Shown: piece after piece, positions 51,075 to 62,788 of the stretch | Layout of the letters: each line of letters opens with the position of its first letter | Position numbering within the stretch: position 1 is the stretch's first letter | Assembly (NCBI GenBank): GCA_020850415.1 | Contig: JADZER010000030.1 | Coordinates: forward strand, 1-64,000 | Length of the DNA: 64,000 nt | Direction of reading: 5' to 3' | Origin: Phycisphaerales bacterium | GTDB lineage: Bacteria; Planctomycetota; Phycisphaerae; Phycisphaerales; UBA1924 | Notes under the pieces: generated by a model | What the model saw: only the letters and a program-made list of their open reading frames with translations | Databases searched by the model: none | What the model was told of the DNA's origin: nothing | Position numbers and translations under genes: made by a program

Positions 51075-51425
51075 GTGAACAAGCCCGTCCAGATCGCCAT
51101 CATCGTCGCCTGCCTCGCCGCCGCCGGATACCTCGTTTTCGGCTTCGTCACCAAGCCCTCCGCCACCGCAAACGAGGGCGCCCCCGACATCCTCCACTTC
51201 CTCTGCGCCAACCCCAAGTGCGGGCACGGCTTCAGCTGGGAACGCGGATCGGACACCGGCGGACGCGACGGGGACACCTGCCCCGACTGCGGCACCGAGA
51301 GCGGCTACCGCGCCGCCAAGTGCCCCAACTGCGCCCACTACCAGGCCCTGCAAGGCCACGGCACCTACCAGAACCCCTGCCCCGAGTGCGGCAAGGACAT
51401 GCCCCCGCTGCGCGAGCAGGAATAA
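51075..51425 (+). CDS. Membrane-anchored zinc-ribbon protein
   Basis: 116 residues from GTG 51075. An N-terminal helix, VQIAIIVACLAAAGYLVFGFV, probably anchors the protein. The rest is a Cys-rich domain with CANPKCGHGF, CPDCGTESG, CPNCAHYQ and CPECGKDM, enough for two zinc ribbons. It lies 79 nt after the prepilin gene on the same strand and 21 nt before the end of a convergent prepilin. Because both neighbours are prepilins, it may be a partner of pseudopilin assembly or simply a cotranscribed gene; I do not recognise a family. Confidence 0.75.
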   Translation: MNKPVQIAIIVACLAAAGYLVFGFVTKPSATANEGAPDILHFLCANPKCGHGFSWERGSDTGGRDGDTCPDCGTESGYRAAKCPNCAHYQALQGHGTYQNPCPECGKDMPPLREQE

Positions 51426-51446
51426 CGCCCCCGCCCCAAGCCGCCG

Positions 51447-52127
51447 CTACCGGTCCCCGGTCTTGCTGTCCGGCACGCACCACAGCCGCCCCGGGAACTT
51501 CTTCAGCTCCGCGTCGTACTCCACCCGCTCGAGCCACTCGGTGTGCCCGTCCGGGCAGGTCACCGTCGCGCCGCGCCCGTGACGCTCGTTGAGACCCTCG
51601 TACGGGTAGCTCGACCCGTCGTTCCACCCGTCCCCCTCGGTCTCCCAGAACATGATCGCCATCGTGTCGAGCTGGTCGAGCCTGTAGGTGCTGTACCGCT
51701 TCGCCAGCCGCCCGAACGCCACGGCCGCGCCGTTCATCAGGTAGCTCGTCGTCCGCGCCGAGCCCTTGAAGTCGCCCTTGTGCGCCGGGCACCGGTAGAT
51801 CTCGTCGTTCTCCAGATACTGCCAGATCGCCCCCGACCGGTGCGTCTCCCACGCCCAGTCCTTCGGCGCCGGCTCCGGCGGCACATACAGCCAGCCCGGC
51901 TCGGTGTACCCCCGGCCCGCCACCTTCCAGTTCGACCGCGGCACCCAGTCCTGCGACGCGTTGCAGTACAGCATCACCGCCGTGATGATCTGCTTGTGGT
52001 TGTTCTCGCAGGACATCCGCTGCGCCGTCTGCCTCGCCTTGCTCAGCGCCGGGAGCAGGATCGCGATCAGGAGCGCGATGATGGCGATGACGACCAGAAG
52101 TTCGATGAGGGTGAAAGCCCGCCGCAT
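51447..52127 (-). CDS. Prepilin-type protein (second orphan pseudopilin)
   Basis: 226 residues. The leader MRRA precedes [20 protein letters not shown]; here the residue before Phe is Ala, where Gly is usual, which is tolerated by some prepilin peptidases. After the helix ([20 protein letters not shown]) comes a globular part with [20 protein letters not shown], again the HGRG...DGH ending of planctomycete orphan prepilins. The gene is convergent to the zinc-ribbon gene. No gspE, gspF or peptidase gene is in the window, so export machinery must be elsewhere. Confidence 0.88.
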   Translation of the reverse strand: MRRAFTLIELLVVIAIIALLIAILLPALSKARQTAQRMSCENNHKQIITAVMLYCNASQDWVPRSNWKVAGRGYTEPGWLYVPPEPAPKDWAWETHRSGAIWQYLENDEIYRCPAHKGDFKGSARTTSYLMNGAAVAFGRLAKRYSTYRLDQLDTMAIMFWETEGDGWNDGSSYPYEGLNERHGRGATVTCPDGHTEWLERVEYDAELKKFPGRLWCVPDSKTGDR

Positions 52128-52205
52128 GTCCCCTTTACACCACGACGGACCTCGCCCGAGAAGCGGCGGGGCCGAGGGTCAACCCCGGACAACCCCGAGC
52201 CCGCC

Positions 52206-53597
52206 TCAGAACGCCCGGCCGTCCAGCGGCACAGGGCGCGGGGCGCCGATCGTCGGCGCGTTCTCGGCCCACGCCCGGTTGGCCCACCGGGTCAGACCGG
52301 TGCCGGTCACCGCGACCCAGATCACCGCCGCGGCACCGAGCGCGAAGCCCGAGCTGTCCGGGAACAGGGCCAGCGCCCCCGCCAGCAGCGACACGAACCC
52401 GGTCTGGAACAGCAGGCTGCCCGACCAGGTCAGCGCGAACAGGCCCACCGTCAGCGTCAGCGTCGCCGTCGCGACCGACACCGCCAGAGGCAGCTGCGCG
52501 ACCACCGAGACCGGCAGCGCCTCGACCGGCAGCGACCATGTCTCGAGGGCCTGCACGACCGCCCTGGTCCACAGCGGGAACCACCAGCCGAACGAAGCGC
52601 CGATCCCGCCGATCACCAGACCCGGGGCGTCGAACAGCCGGCCCGCCAGCGCCTGGGAGCCCACAAAGAACGCCGCGAACGCCAGCCCCAGCATCGTGAC
52701 CGCGTCGGGCGCGGCGCCGTTGCTCCCGGCCAGCCCCGCGGCGCCCATCGTCGCCGCGACGCACAGCCAGGTCAGCGCCGTCAGCGCCGTCCGCAGCCGC
52801 GTGTCCGTCTGCTGGGCCCGAAGCTGCCGCTTCATCAGGCGCGCGGGCAGCTCCTGCTCGACCCGCTTGACCTGCTCGCGGCTGCCCTTGAGCTCACGCC
52901 GGACCACCTCGCACTCGCCCGCCAGCTCCTTGCACCGGCCCTCCAGCTCGAGGGTCCGACGGTGGGCCTCGTTGGCCCGACGCTCGGCCTCCTCGGCACG
53001 CTGGTTGGCCAGCTTCTGCGCCTCGGCGAGCTGCGACGCCAGCGCCGCGATCTCCGGCGCCTGGTTGCCCACCTTCGCCGCCCGCGCCGCAAGCTCACGC
53101 TCCCTCGCCGCGAGCTCGGTCTGCTCCCGCCGGAACGCCTCGGCCTCGGCCTGGCGCTTCTCGCGCTCGGCCCGCAGCGCCGCCTCCGCCGCCTCGAGCT
53201 TGGCCTGCATCTGATCGACGCTGCTGAACCGCTCGCCGATCTGCTGCTCCTTGGCCTCGAGCTCCGTGCGCCGGCGCTCGAGCTCGGCCTGCTGGGCCGC
53301 GATCGCCTCCCGCGCCTCCTCGATCGACCCGCGCTCCGACTCGATCTCGGTCGACGACTCGCCGAGCATGTGCTCGCGCTCGTCGAGCTCGGCCGCCCGG
53401 GCGTCCAGGTCCGCGTGCAGGCCCTCGAGCTCGTCCTCCAGGTCCTGCTGCTCGCGGTGCAGCTCGCGCACATCGCACAGCCTTGCCTCCAGCGAGCTGA
53501 TCATCTCCAGCAAGTCGTCCTCGTTGGTATCGGTCCCTTCCAGCGTCAGGAGGGTCGTGGTCGGCTTGAGCTCGGCTTGGTTGGGTCGGGTTGTCAT
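52206..53597 (-). CDS. Coiled-coil membrane protein of unknown function
   Basis: 463 residues from ATG 53597 with GGAAAGG upstream. Residues about 25-265 are an almost continuous coiled coil (SLEARLCDVRELHREQQDLE, ELERRRTELEAKEQQIGERF, KRQAEAEAFRREQTELAARE). After it come several hydrophobic helices (LTWLCVAATMGAAGLAG, GLAFAAFFVGSQALAG, VAQLPLAVSVATATLTL, VSLLAGALALFP and FALGAAAVIWVAV). The short end is PRPVPLDGRAF. No known family is recognised. It may be an anchored structural or scaffolding protein. It is read leftward between the prepilin and ltaE. Confidence 0.7.
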   Translation of the reverse strand: MTTRPNQAELKPTTTLLTLEGTDTNEDDLLEMISSLEARLCDVRELHREQQDLEDELEGLHADLDARAAELDEREHMLGESSTEIESERGSIEEAREAIAAQQAELERRRTELEAKEQQIGERFSSVDQMQAKLEAAEAALRAEREKRQAEAEAFRREQTELAARERELAARAAKVGNQAPEIAALASQLAEAQKLANQRAEEAERRANEAHRRTLELEGRCKELAGECEVVRRELKGSREQVKRVEQELPARLMKRQLRAQQTDTRLRTALTALTWLCVAATMGAAGLAGSNGAAPDAVTMLGLAFAAFFVGSQALAGRLFDAPGLVIGGIGASFGWWFPLWTRAVVQALETWSLPVEALPVSVVAQLPLAVSVATATLTLTVGLFALTWSGSLLFQTGFVSLLAGALALFPDSSGFALGAAAVIWVAVTGTGLTRWANRAWAENAPTIGAPRPVPLDGRAF

Positions 53598-53682
53598 CAC
53601 GCGGCCTTTCCCCCGTTCCCGGGGCGGGCGCGTGGCGTACACGCCCGCTCTGGCAATCGGTTGCGCGCGTCGACCGCGACAG

Positions 53683-53703
53683 CCGGGCCGCCCCCCGGCC
53701 CGG
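53683..53703. terminator. Hairpin downstream of ltaE
   Basis: Arms CCGGGCCG 53683-53690 and CGGCCCGG 53696-53703 pair around five C. It lies 57 nt beyond the ltaE stop and before the coiled-coil gene start. There is no T run, so it may be only a weak or Rho-assisted terminator. Confidence 0.4.
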
Positions 53704-53759
53704 GAAACCCCACCGGATATGACGATCAGCGAACCGCGCGGGTCCGAGAAGGGGCTCGC

Positions 53760-54797
53760 TCAGCGTCCGAGAGCGCGACCGATCCGGGCCGCCGCCTCGA
53801 GCGCATCCGCCGCGGAAACATGCAGGTGCATCACCGCCCGGATGGTCCCCGGCCCGGTGTCGAACATGCGCACGCCCTCCCGGGCGCACCGCTCGCACGC
53901 CGCCGCCGCCGTCCCCCACGCCGGGTCGATCCCGAAGTACACGATGTTCGTCTCGACGCCCGCCGGGTCGAGCACCACGCCGGGGGTCTCCGCCAGCCGC
54001 CCGGCGAACGCACGGGCGTTGGCGTGGTCCTCGGCCAGACGGCCGAGGTGGTGGTCCAGGGCGTAGAGCGCCGCCGCCGCCAGCACCCCCGCCTGACGCA
54101 TCGAGCCCCCGAACATCTTGCGGAACCGCCTGGCCCGCTTGATGGTCGCCCCGTCGCTCGCCAGCGCCGACCCGACCGGCGCCCCGAGCCCCTTGCTGAA
54201 GCACGCGGAGACGCTGTCGGCGTTGGCGAGGATCGCCCGCACGCGCTCGCCCGACGCGACGCTGGCGTTCCAGATCCGCGCCCCGTCCACATGCGCCCGC
54301 ATCCCCAGGTCGTGCGCCGCGTCGAACACCGCGTGCAGCTGGTCGATCGGCCACACCTTCCCCCCGCCGCGGTTGTGCGTGTTCTCCACCGTCACCAGCC
54401 GGCTGACCGCGCAGTGCGCGTCGTCGGACCGCACCAGCGCGCGGACCTGCTCGGCCGTGAACAGGCCCCTCAGCCCCGGCGCCGGCTGGATCATCACGCC
54501 CGACAACGCCGCCGGCCCCCCCGACTCGTAGTGGATGATGTGGCTCTCGGGGTGCGTGATCACCTCGTCGCCCGGCTCGGTCTGCGCCCGGATGGCCAGC
54601 TGGTTGGCCATCGTCCCGCTCGGCACGAACACCGACGCCTCCATCCCCGTGATCTCGCAGAACCGCTCCTCCAAGCGCCGGACCGTCGGGTCCTCCCCGA
54701 ACATGTCGTCCCCCACCTCCGCCTGCGCCATCGCCCGGCGCATCCCCTCGGTCGGCTTCGTGATCGTGTCCGAACGCAGGTCGATGGTCTGGGTCAT
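53760..54797 (-). CDS. ltaE: Low-specificity L-threonine aldolase
   Basis: 345 residues. LtaE is a PLP enzyme cleaving L-threonine and allo-threonine to glycine and acetaldehyde. The start TQTIDLRSDTITKPTEGMRR is diagnostic. PLP contacts are seen in PSGTMANQLAIR, HVDGARIWNASVA (with the Asp that binds the pyridine N) and the Schiff-base Lys K202 in ACFSKGLGAPVGS. Length is normal. The ATG overlaps the ogt stop by 4 nt, so translation of the two is coupled although the functions look unrelated. Confidence 0.96.
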   Translation of the reverse strand: MTQTIDLRSDTITKPTEGMRRAMAQAEVGDDMFGEDPTVRRLEERFCEITGMEASVFVPSGTMANQLAIRAQTEPGDEVITHPESHIIHYESGGPAALSGVMIQPAPGLRGLFTAEQVRALVRSDDAHCAVSRLVTVENTHNRGGGKVWPIDQLHAVFDAAHDLGMRAHVDGARIWNASVASGERVRAILANADSVSACFSKGLGAPVGSALASDGATIKRARRFRKMFGGSMRQAGVLAAAALYALDHHLGRLAEDHANARAFAGRLAETPGVVLDPAGVETNIVYFGIDPAWGTAAAACERCAREGVRMFDTGPGTIRAVMHLHVSAADALEAAARIGRALGR

Positions 54798-55354
54798 GTC
54801 GCGCTCGCGCTGGCGTCAAAGAGCGATGGCGCCGACGGCCAGGAGCCCTCGTGCGTCAGCAGCCACTGCTTCCGCTCCAAACCCCCGCCATACCCCCGCA
54901 GCTTCCCCGTCGACTCGATCACCCGGTGGCACGGCACCACGATCGCCACCCGGTTCGCCCCGTTCGCCGCCCCCACCGCCCGCTGCCCCCCCGGCGAACC
55001 CACCCGCTCCGCCAACTCCCCGTAAGAGCAGGTCTCCCCGAACGGGATCTCCAGCAACGCCCGCCACACCCCCCGCTGAAACTCGGTCCCCGGGGTCTCC
55101 AGCGGCAGGTCGAACGCCCGCAGCCCGCCCGCGAAGTACGCCCCGAGCTGACCCTCCACCTCGTCGTGCAGCCCCGCCCGGCCGGCCTCCGGCTCACACC
55201 CAAAGCGCCCCGCCAGCTCCCCCCGCTCCCGGCTCACCCGGTCGGGGTTCCCGAACTCCAGCATGCACAACGCCTCGACCCCCCCCTCCACCACCACCAT
55301 CGCGGTCAGAGGGCCCACGGGCGACGGGATCGACTGGTGGAGCAGGCGTGCCAT
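54794..55354 (-). CDS. ogt: Methylated-DNA-[protein]-cysteine S-methyltransferase
   Basis: 186 residues from ATG 55354. This suicide repair protein takes the methyl group from O6-methylguanine onto its active-site Cys, C142 in IVVPCHRVI. Other signature parts are FQRGVWRALLEIPFGETCSY, NGANRVA (Arg finger region) and LRGYGGGLERKQWLL. An N-terminal RNase H-like domain is present (SPVGPLTAMVVVEGGVEALC). It lacks the AraC-type N-terminus of Ada, so it is the Ogt form. It is followed by ltaE with a 4-nt overlap. Confidence 0.95.
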   Translation of the reverse strand: MARLLHQSIPSPVGPLTAMVVVEGGVEALCMLEFGNPDRVSRERGELAGRFGCEPEAGRAGLHDEVEGQLGAYFAGGLRAFDLPLETPGTEFQRGVWRALLEIPFGETCSYGELAERVGSPGGQRAVGAANGANRVAIVVPCHRVIESTGKLRGYGGGLERKQWLLTHEGSWPSAPSLFDASASAT

Positions 55355-55464
55355 GCGGACAGTGTACGGGCGATGATCGATGCCCGCGGCATCAACCCGG
55401 CGCCCCGAGCGTTGACAGAACCGACGCCCAGCGGCATGCTGCCCCACTCACCACGGAGGGAACT

Positions 55465-56451
55465 GTGAACCCAGCAGTCCGGATCATCCTGTCAGCAATC
55501 TGTGCGCTGCTCGCCACCGGCTGCGCCACCACACCCCATGTCACCGGCGCCGCCGCCGTCGCCCTCACGCCCCCCACCACCGACTCCCTCACCGCCCGAT
55601 TCCCCGGCGCCGCGGGCGTCCTCGCCGGCCTGGACACCGCCGACCAGACCGGCCAGTGGCGCACCGGCGACCAGGTCCTCCTCGGCCTCTCGTTCCTCCG
55701 CGGGTCCGACCGCACCGACCGCATGCTCCTCGTCGAGCTGCTCGAGCACCCCGGACGCCGCGCCAAGTTCCGGCGCAAGGTCGATGTGTTCGGCGAGGAC
55801 CTCCCCATCGAGTCCCCCACCCGCGCCACGCGGCTCCGGCTCTTCGCCGCCGACGGAGCCCCCATCTCCGACCGCAACGGACAGCTCGCCGAGATCTTCC
55901 TGGACTTCGGGCCCGTCGAGGTCGCGCGCGTCGGCGGCGGGTACGCCATCGCCACCGGCGCTTCCGACAACAAACGCGAGAACCCACACCCCGATATCAC
56001 CCTCGAGTCCCTCCGACCCGGCGTCTACGGCATGATGTCCCTCCTCGCCTTCGGCGAGGGCGCTAACGACGACCCCACCCTCTCCAACCTCATCGAGCAG
56101 GCATTCACCCTCGGCCAGAAGCTCGGGCTCCTCTTCTCCATGGGCCGCTTCGAGATCCGCTTCGGTGAGGTCCAGCCCCTCGACCCGCTCGCCTCACCCG
56201 TCCCGGGGTTCTCCCCACCCGAGGGCTACGACTGCGAGGTCCGAATCTCCATCGGACAGAACGAGGCACTCAGCGGCCGGGCCGTCGTCGTCCAGCCCAA
56301 CGCCCCCCTCGGGCTCTGCGGCGGGATCGTCGCCGGGGACCTCACCAACTCCGCCGACCCCTCCATACAGGCCGCCATCGTCCTCCTCGGCGCCGCCCGA
56401 GGCCCCGAACCTACGAACACAACCACTACAGACGACAACCCCGGCTCCTAG
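55465..56451 (+). CDS. Lipoprotein of unknown function
   Basis: 328 residues from GTG 55465, with GGAGGG just upstream. The signal peptide [17 protein letters not shown] ends in lipobox LATGC (Cys at about 19). The mature protein includes [51 protein letters not shown] and [19 protein letters not shown], mostly beta-like, with no domain I recognise. It is divergent from ogt (110 nt) and 130 nt before aconitase. It may be an outer-membrane lipoprotein specific to this lineage. Confidence 0.7.
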   Translation: MNPAVRIILSAICALLATGCATTPHVTGAAAVALTPPTTDSLTARFPGAAGVLAGLDTADQTGQWRTGDQVLLGLSFLRGSDRTDRMLLVELLEHPGRRAKFRRKVDVFGEDLPIESPTRATRLRLFAADGAPISDRNGQLAEIFLDFGPVEVARVGGGYAIATGASDNKRENPHPDITLESLRPGVYGMMSLLAFGEGANDDPTLSNLIEQAFTLGQKLGLLFSMGRFEIRFGEVQPLDPLASPVPGFSPPEGYDCEVRISIGQNEALSGRAVVVQPNAPLGLCGGIVAGDLTNSADPSIQAAIVLLGAARGPEPTNTTTTDDNPGS

Positions 56452-56581
56452 CGGGCTACATTTCCGGTGGAACCCGGTGTGCTTCGGATCGCGGCGAGCC
56501 GATGCGGAGCACGGGCGCCCGATGGTCCGTCACCCCGCCCGCGGCCCGGCCGCAACGCCGGCGCCCCAAAAAGGAGGCCTC

Positions 56582-59419
<2,838 letters not shown>

Positions 59420-59442
59420 GATCTCGTGCCACCCGCGCGTGC

Positions 59443-59477
59443 CACCGGTCAAGCTCGCCCCGCGAGCTTGACCGGTG
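59443..59477 (+). terminator. Hairpin with 15-bp stem after aconitase
   Basis: Arms CACCGGTCAAGCTCG 59443-59457 and CGAGCTTGACCGGTG 59463-59477 around CCCCG, 23 nt after the acnA stop. There is no clean T run. It belongs to the same family as the hairpin at 14862-14897; the two differ at two paired positions in a compensating way. Confidence 0.65.
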
Positions 59478-59577
59478 CGTTCTCGGAAGGCCGCCTGATC
59501 CACCCCGGGCGCCAGCGCCTGAACGAAGCGAAGCGCCGTGAAGGCCCCGCGCCCGCCCGGTGCCGCACCCGCCCCAC

Positions 59578-61134
59578 TCACTCCCTCGCCAGGAACGCCG
59601 CCCGCCGGTGCGGGTAGTCGAACACCGCGCGGAACGGCCCGAGCACCTGGCCCCCGATGTTCCCGTCCGTGTACGCGTCCGCGAACGCCCCCTTGCGCTC
59701 GGTCGCGAACTGCACCGGCAACCCCTTAAAGGGCTGCCCCGCGAACACGAAAGACTCCAGCACGCCCGCCCGCGCCGCCACCGCCCCGCCCACGCCCGCC
59801 GACATCGACGCCGAGGTCTCACGCCCCTCCAGCAACCCCAGCCGCTCCACCGACGGCGCGTGGAAGGTGATCGTCGACTGCGCCGCCCCCGTGTCCAGCC
59901 GGAACAGCCCCTCGCGCCCCTCGAACGCCGCCCGCACCACCGACTGCCGCCCGGCCAGCAACAGCTCCTGCCACGCCCCGCCCTCGGGCAGCTCGTACGC
60001 CGCCGGGTCGTAGACCGCGATCTCCGACCGCTGCGCATCGACCTCCGCCACGCACCGCGCCAGCAGGTCGTAGCCGATCAGCCCCGCGACCTCCACGCCG
60101 AAGTAGGGCTCCAGGAAGCTCAGGTCCAGCCCCACCAGCGCCTGGTCGTGCACCGTCACGCGCCCCAGCGAGAGCGATCCCACCCGGTAGAACCCCGTCT
60201 GCACCGCCCCGCCCACGCCGGACGCGGTGACCCGCCCGACGCGTTCGACCCCCAGCGCCTCGGCCGCCGGCGTTGAGAGCACGCTCGCCCCCGCGCCGGT
60301 GTCGAAGATAAACCAGCCGAGATCCCGGCCGTTCACCAGCGGCTTGACGAGCAGGTGACCGGTCGGCACCCGCTTGACCTCGAGCGCCGCCGGGACCGCC
60401 GGGTCGAACGCCGTGTCCCCGGCCCGCGCGGCCGGCAGGCCGAATTCGCCATCCCCGCCCGCCGCCGCCGACTCGATCCTCACCACGGTCTTCTCCCCCG
60501 ATGGCGAGGTCACCGTGACCTCGTGCGCCAGCGCCACCCCCTCCACCACGCGGTACCCGCCCAGCTCGATGATCTCGTCGCCCATCGACCTGTGCGTCAC
60601 CAGCCGCGCCGGCAGGCCGCTCTCCGGATCAAGCTCCACCGTCGCGGCCAGCTTGCCCCCGCTCATCGAGAGCTCCAGGGTATCGGCCCGGTCCGCGGGC
60701 TCGGTCACCCCGACCACGCCTTCCGCCCACGCCCAGTACCCGCTCCACGCCCACGCCCCCAGCAGCCCGCTGTCGAGGTCCTCCAGCTCCAGCACGCGGG
60801 GAAGCCCGTTCCAGTCAACCTCCCACGCGGTCTGACCGTCGAACCCGCTGCTCGTGGAGAGGACGCTCTCGGTGCGGGCCACGAACCGGCCCTCGCCGTC
60901 GAACGCCATCGTGTACGAGCCCTCCACGCCGTACGCCGTCGCGCGCCCCTCGGCGCGGATCAGCCCCTCCGGCCGCCCGATCGCGGCCCGGGCCCGCTCG
61001 AGCGCGCCGGACTCCTGCGCCAACGCCGCCGACGGGGACAGCCAGACCCCCAGCCCCGCCGCCAGCCACACGCCCGCCCTCGACGCCCGGTGTCCAAGGG
61101 AGGCCGACCTCACGCGTTCAGTGTGTACCCGCAT
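59578..61134 (-). CDS. Secreted retropepsin-like aspartic protease
   Basis: 518 residues from ATG 61134, with AAGGAG upstream. The signal peptide region is GVWLAAGLGVWLSPSAALAQ. An N-terminal domain (about 45-260) resembles outer-membrane-lipoprotein-like beta sheets. Two retropepsin-like units follow: WFIFDTGAGASVLS (Asp at about 277) and FRLDTGAAQSTITF (at about 413), each with the D-T-G triad and a later hydrophobic-hydrophobic-Gly (GLIGYDLL; IGGQVLGPF). Two DTG units in one chain could form a single pseudo-dimeric active site. The substrate is unknown. It overlaps the regulator gene upstream by 17 nt, so the two are coexpressed. Confidence 0.85.
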   Translation of the reverse strand: MRVHTERVRSASLGHRASRAGVWLAAGLGVWLSPSAALAQESGALERARAAIGRPEGLIRAEGRATAYGVEGSYTMAFDGEGRFVARTESVLSTSSGFDGQTAWEVDWNGLPRVLELEDLDSGLLGAWAWSGYWAWAEGVVGVTEPADRADTLELSMSGGKLAATVELDPESGLPARLVTHRSMGDEIIELGGYRVVEGVALAHEVTVTSPSGEKTVVRIESAAAGGDGEFGLPAARAGDTAFDPAVPAALEVKRVPTGHLLVKPLVNGRDLGWFIFDTGAGASVLSTPAAEALGVERVGRVTASGVGGAVQTGFYRVGSLSLGRVTVHDQALVGLDLSFLEPYFGVEVAGLIGYDLLARCVAEVDAQRSEIAVYDPAAYELPEGGAWQELLLAGRQSVVRAAFEGREGLFRLDTGAAQSTITFHAPSVERLGLLEGRETSASMSAGVGGAVAARAGVLESFVFAGQPFKGLPVQFATERKGAFADAYTDGNIGGQVLGPFRAVFDYPHRRAAFLARE

Positions 61135-61723
61135 CGTTCTGCTCCTTGTTCTCGCGCCGTCTGGCCGCGGATTGCTCTGGTGTGAGCACGAAAGTGACCG
61201 AGTGCAGCGCCGTGCCCTCGCGCCGCCCACGCCTCGCGATCTCGCGGACCGCCCGCATGTGCTCGTTGATCTCCCGGATGTCCGAGGGCGTCAGCCACGC
61301 CTTGACACGCGCCGCCCAGATGTTCCGGTCGGGTCCCTGGGCCCGCACTTGGCCCCCGCGGAGCGCCGCCGCGAACGACCGGTGCGCCAGGCGCAGCATC
61401 GCCGCCACCACGCGCCCCACATCGGCCGTGCTCCGCGTGCGCCCCGGGGCGTACCGCAGTTCGAGCGGGCGCCCCACCAGGTCGTACACCGACTCCTCCC
61501 GGCGCGCCGTCGGCCTGCGCCCCACCTCCACCAGCAGCCCCACCCGCACCAGCTCGCGGATGTGGTAGTACAGCCCGTCCTGCGCCCGCCCGAGCACCTC
61601 GGCCAGCTCCCCCGCCGAGCAGGGCCCGCCCGCCTCGATGGCGTCCACGATCTCCTGGCGCGCCGGGCTGGTGAGGGCCGCGACCTGGCGGGGCTTGCTG
61701 ATCTGGTAGGGGGCGGGTTCCAT
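61118..61723 (-). CDS. Winged-helix (ArsR-like) transcriptional regulator
   Basis: 201 residues from ATG 61723. The N-terminal winged helix is clear: SKPRQVAALTSPARQEIVDA, EAGGPCSAGELAEVLGRAQD (recognition helices) and GLYYHIRELVRVGLLVEVGR (wing). The C-terminal 120 residues are helical and contain no metal-binding CxC of classic ArsR proteins. The downstream protease gene starts 17 nt before this stop, so regulator and protease form one operon. An 8-bp inverted repeat lies 22-48 nt upstream of the start and is a natural autoregulatory site. The stop context and a further in-frame ATG 51 nt upstream leave the start slightly uncertain. Confidence 0.85.
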   Translation of the reverse strand: MEPAPYQISKPRQVAALTSPARQEIVDAIEAGGPCSAGELAEVLGRAQDGLYYHIRELVRVGLLVEVGRRPTARREESVYDLVGRPLELRYAPGRTRSTADVGRVVAAMLRLAHRSFAAALRGGQVRAQGPDRNIWAARVKAWLTPSDIREINEHMRAVREIARRGRREGTALHSVTFVLTPEQSAARRRENKEQNDAGTH

Positions 61724-61745
61724 GGCCTGGTCTCGCGGGGTGATT

Positions 61746-61771
61746 GGTGAAATGTATCCACCGATTTCACC
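61746..61771 (-). promoter_or_regulatory. Palindromic operator candidate upstream of the regulator-protease operon
   Basis: GGTGAAAT 61746-61753 and ATTTCACC 61764-61771 are perfect inverted repeats with a 10-bp spacer, giving a 18-bp centre-to-centre distance that fits a dimeric winged-helix protein. The site is AT-rich within GC-rich DNA and lies in the 126-nt gap shared with the divergent gene at 61850. Confidence 0.6.
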
Positions 61772-61849
61772 CATCGCCCGCCGACCCCCTCCCCCGGTCC
61801 CCGCCGCCCGCCCCGCCCGCCGATACCCGCCCGCCCCTACCCTCCCGCC

Positions 61850-62788
61850 ATGACCCCAAGGGCCCTCACCACGCTGGTTACCGGACTCTTCGACTACGCC
61901 GGCCTCTTCCCCCCCGCCGCCCATGACATGGCGGGCGCGTGCGAGCACTACGCCCGGGCCCGCATGGGCAGCCACGCCTGGATGCTCGGGCGGATCGTGT
62001 GCCCGGCGGGCAGGCTGCACAAGCTCTCCGAGGCCGCGGCGGTCCTCATGCCCGGCACCTACGCCACCAGCGGCTACCGCGAGCACGCCGACATCCTCGA
62101 GCCGTGGAGCATCTCGGCCGTCATCGACCGCCCGCTCGACGAGGCCCTCGAGCTCATCGACGCCTTCGACGAGCACCACGGCGAGGAGGACCACGGGCTG
62201 GCCCGGGTCGATTCCATCGAGCTGAAGGCCACCAGCCCGGGCATGATCGACGACGCGATCGACCTGATCCCCGACGACATGACCCCCTTCTTCGAGGTCC
62301 CCACCGACGCCGACCCGCGCGGGTTCATCGCGGCCCTGGCCGGGGGCGAGGCGTGCGCCAAGATCCGCTGCGGCGGGGTCACGCCCGACGCGATCCCCAG
62401 CAGCGAGCAGGTGGCGGACTTCTTGCTGGCCTGCCGGGCCGCGGGAGTGGCGTTCAAGGCGACGGCCGGCCTGCACCACCCGCTCCGCGCCGAGCAGAAC
62501 CTGACATACGAGGAGAGCCCGCCCCGCGGGGTCATGCACGGGTTCGTGAACCTGCTCCTGGCGAGCGCGTTCGCCCGTACCCGCGAGGCCTCGCGCGAGA
62601 TGGTGCTGGAGGTATTGGAGGAGCGCGAGGCTTCGCGGTTCTCGTTCACCGAAGAAGGCGCGGGCTGGCGGGGCCACACGGTCGAGACGATGGACCTCGC
62701 CCGCACCCGCGAGTCGTTCGCGCTCTCGATCGGCTCGTGCTCGTTCGATGAGCCGGTGGAGGATCTGCGGAAGCTGGGGTGGCTCTGA
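61850..62788 (+). CDS. Conserved planctomycete protein of unknown function
   Basis: 312 residues starting MTPRALTTLVTGLFDYAGLFPPAA. I know this pattern as a widespread hypothetical protein: an opening LxxGLFDYAGLFPPA, a central FFEVPTDADPRGFIAALAGG and KIRCGGVTPDAIPSSEQVA, then AGVAFKATAGLHHPLR, GVMHGFVNLLLASAFA and the ending SIGSCSFDEPVEDLRKLGWL. The spacing of FFEVP, KIRCGG and KATAGLHHP resembles the strands of a TIM barrel. Conserved Lys, His and Glu suggest an enzyme, but no reaction is known. It diverges from the regulator-protease operon, and its stop overlaps the start of the DUF559 ORF. Confidence 0.75.
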   Translation: MTPRALTTLVTGLFDYAGLFPPAAHDMAGACEHYARARMGSHAWMLGRIVCPAGRLHKLSEAAAVLMPGTYATSGYREHADILEPWSISAVIDRPLDEALELIDAFDEHHGEEDHGLARVDSIELKATSPGMIDDAIDLIPDDMTPFFEVPTDADPRGFIAALAGGEACAKIRCGGVTPDAIPSSEQVADFLLACRAAGVAFKATAGLHHPLRAEQNLTYEESPPRGVMHGFVNLLLASAFARTREASREMVLEVLEEREASRFSFTEEGAGWRGHTVETMDLARTRESFALSIGSCSFDEPVEDLRKLGWL

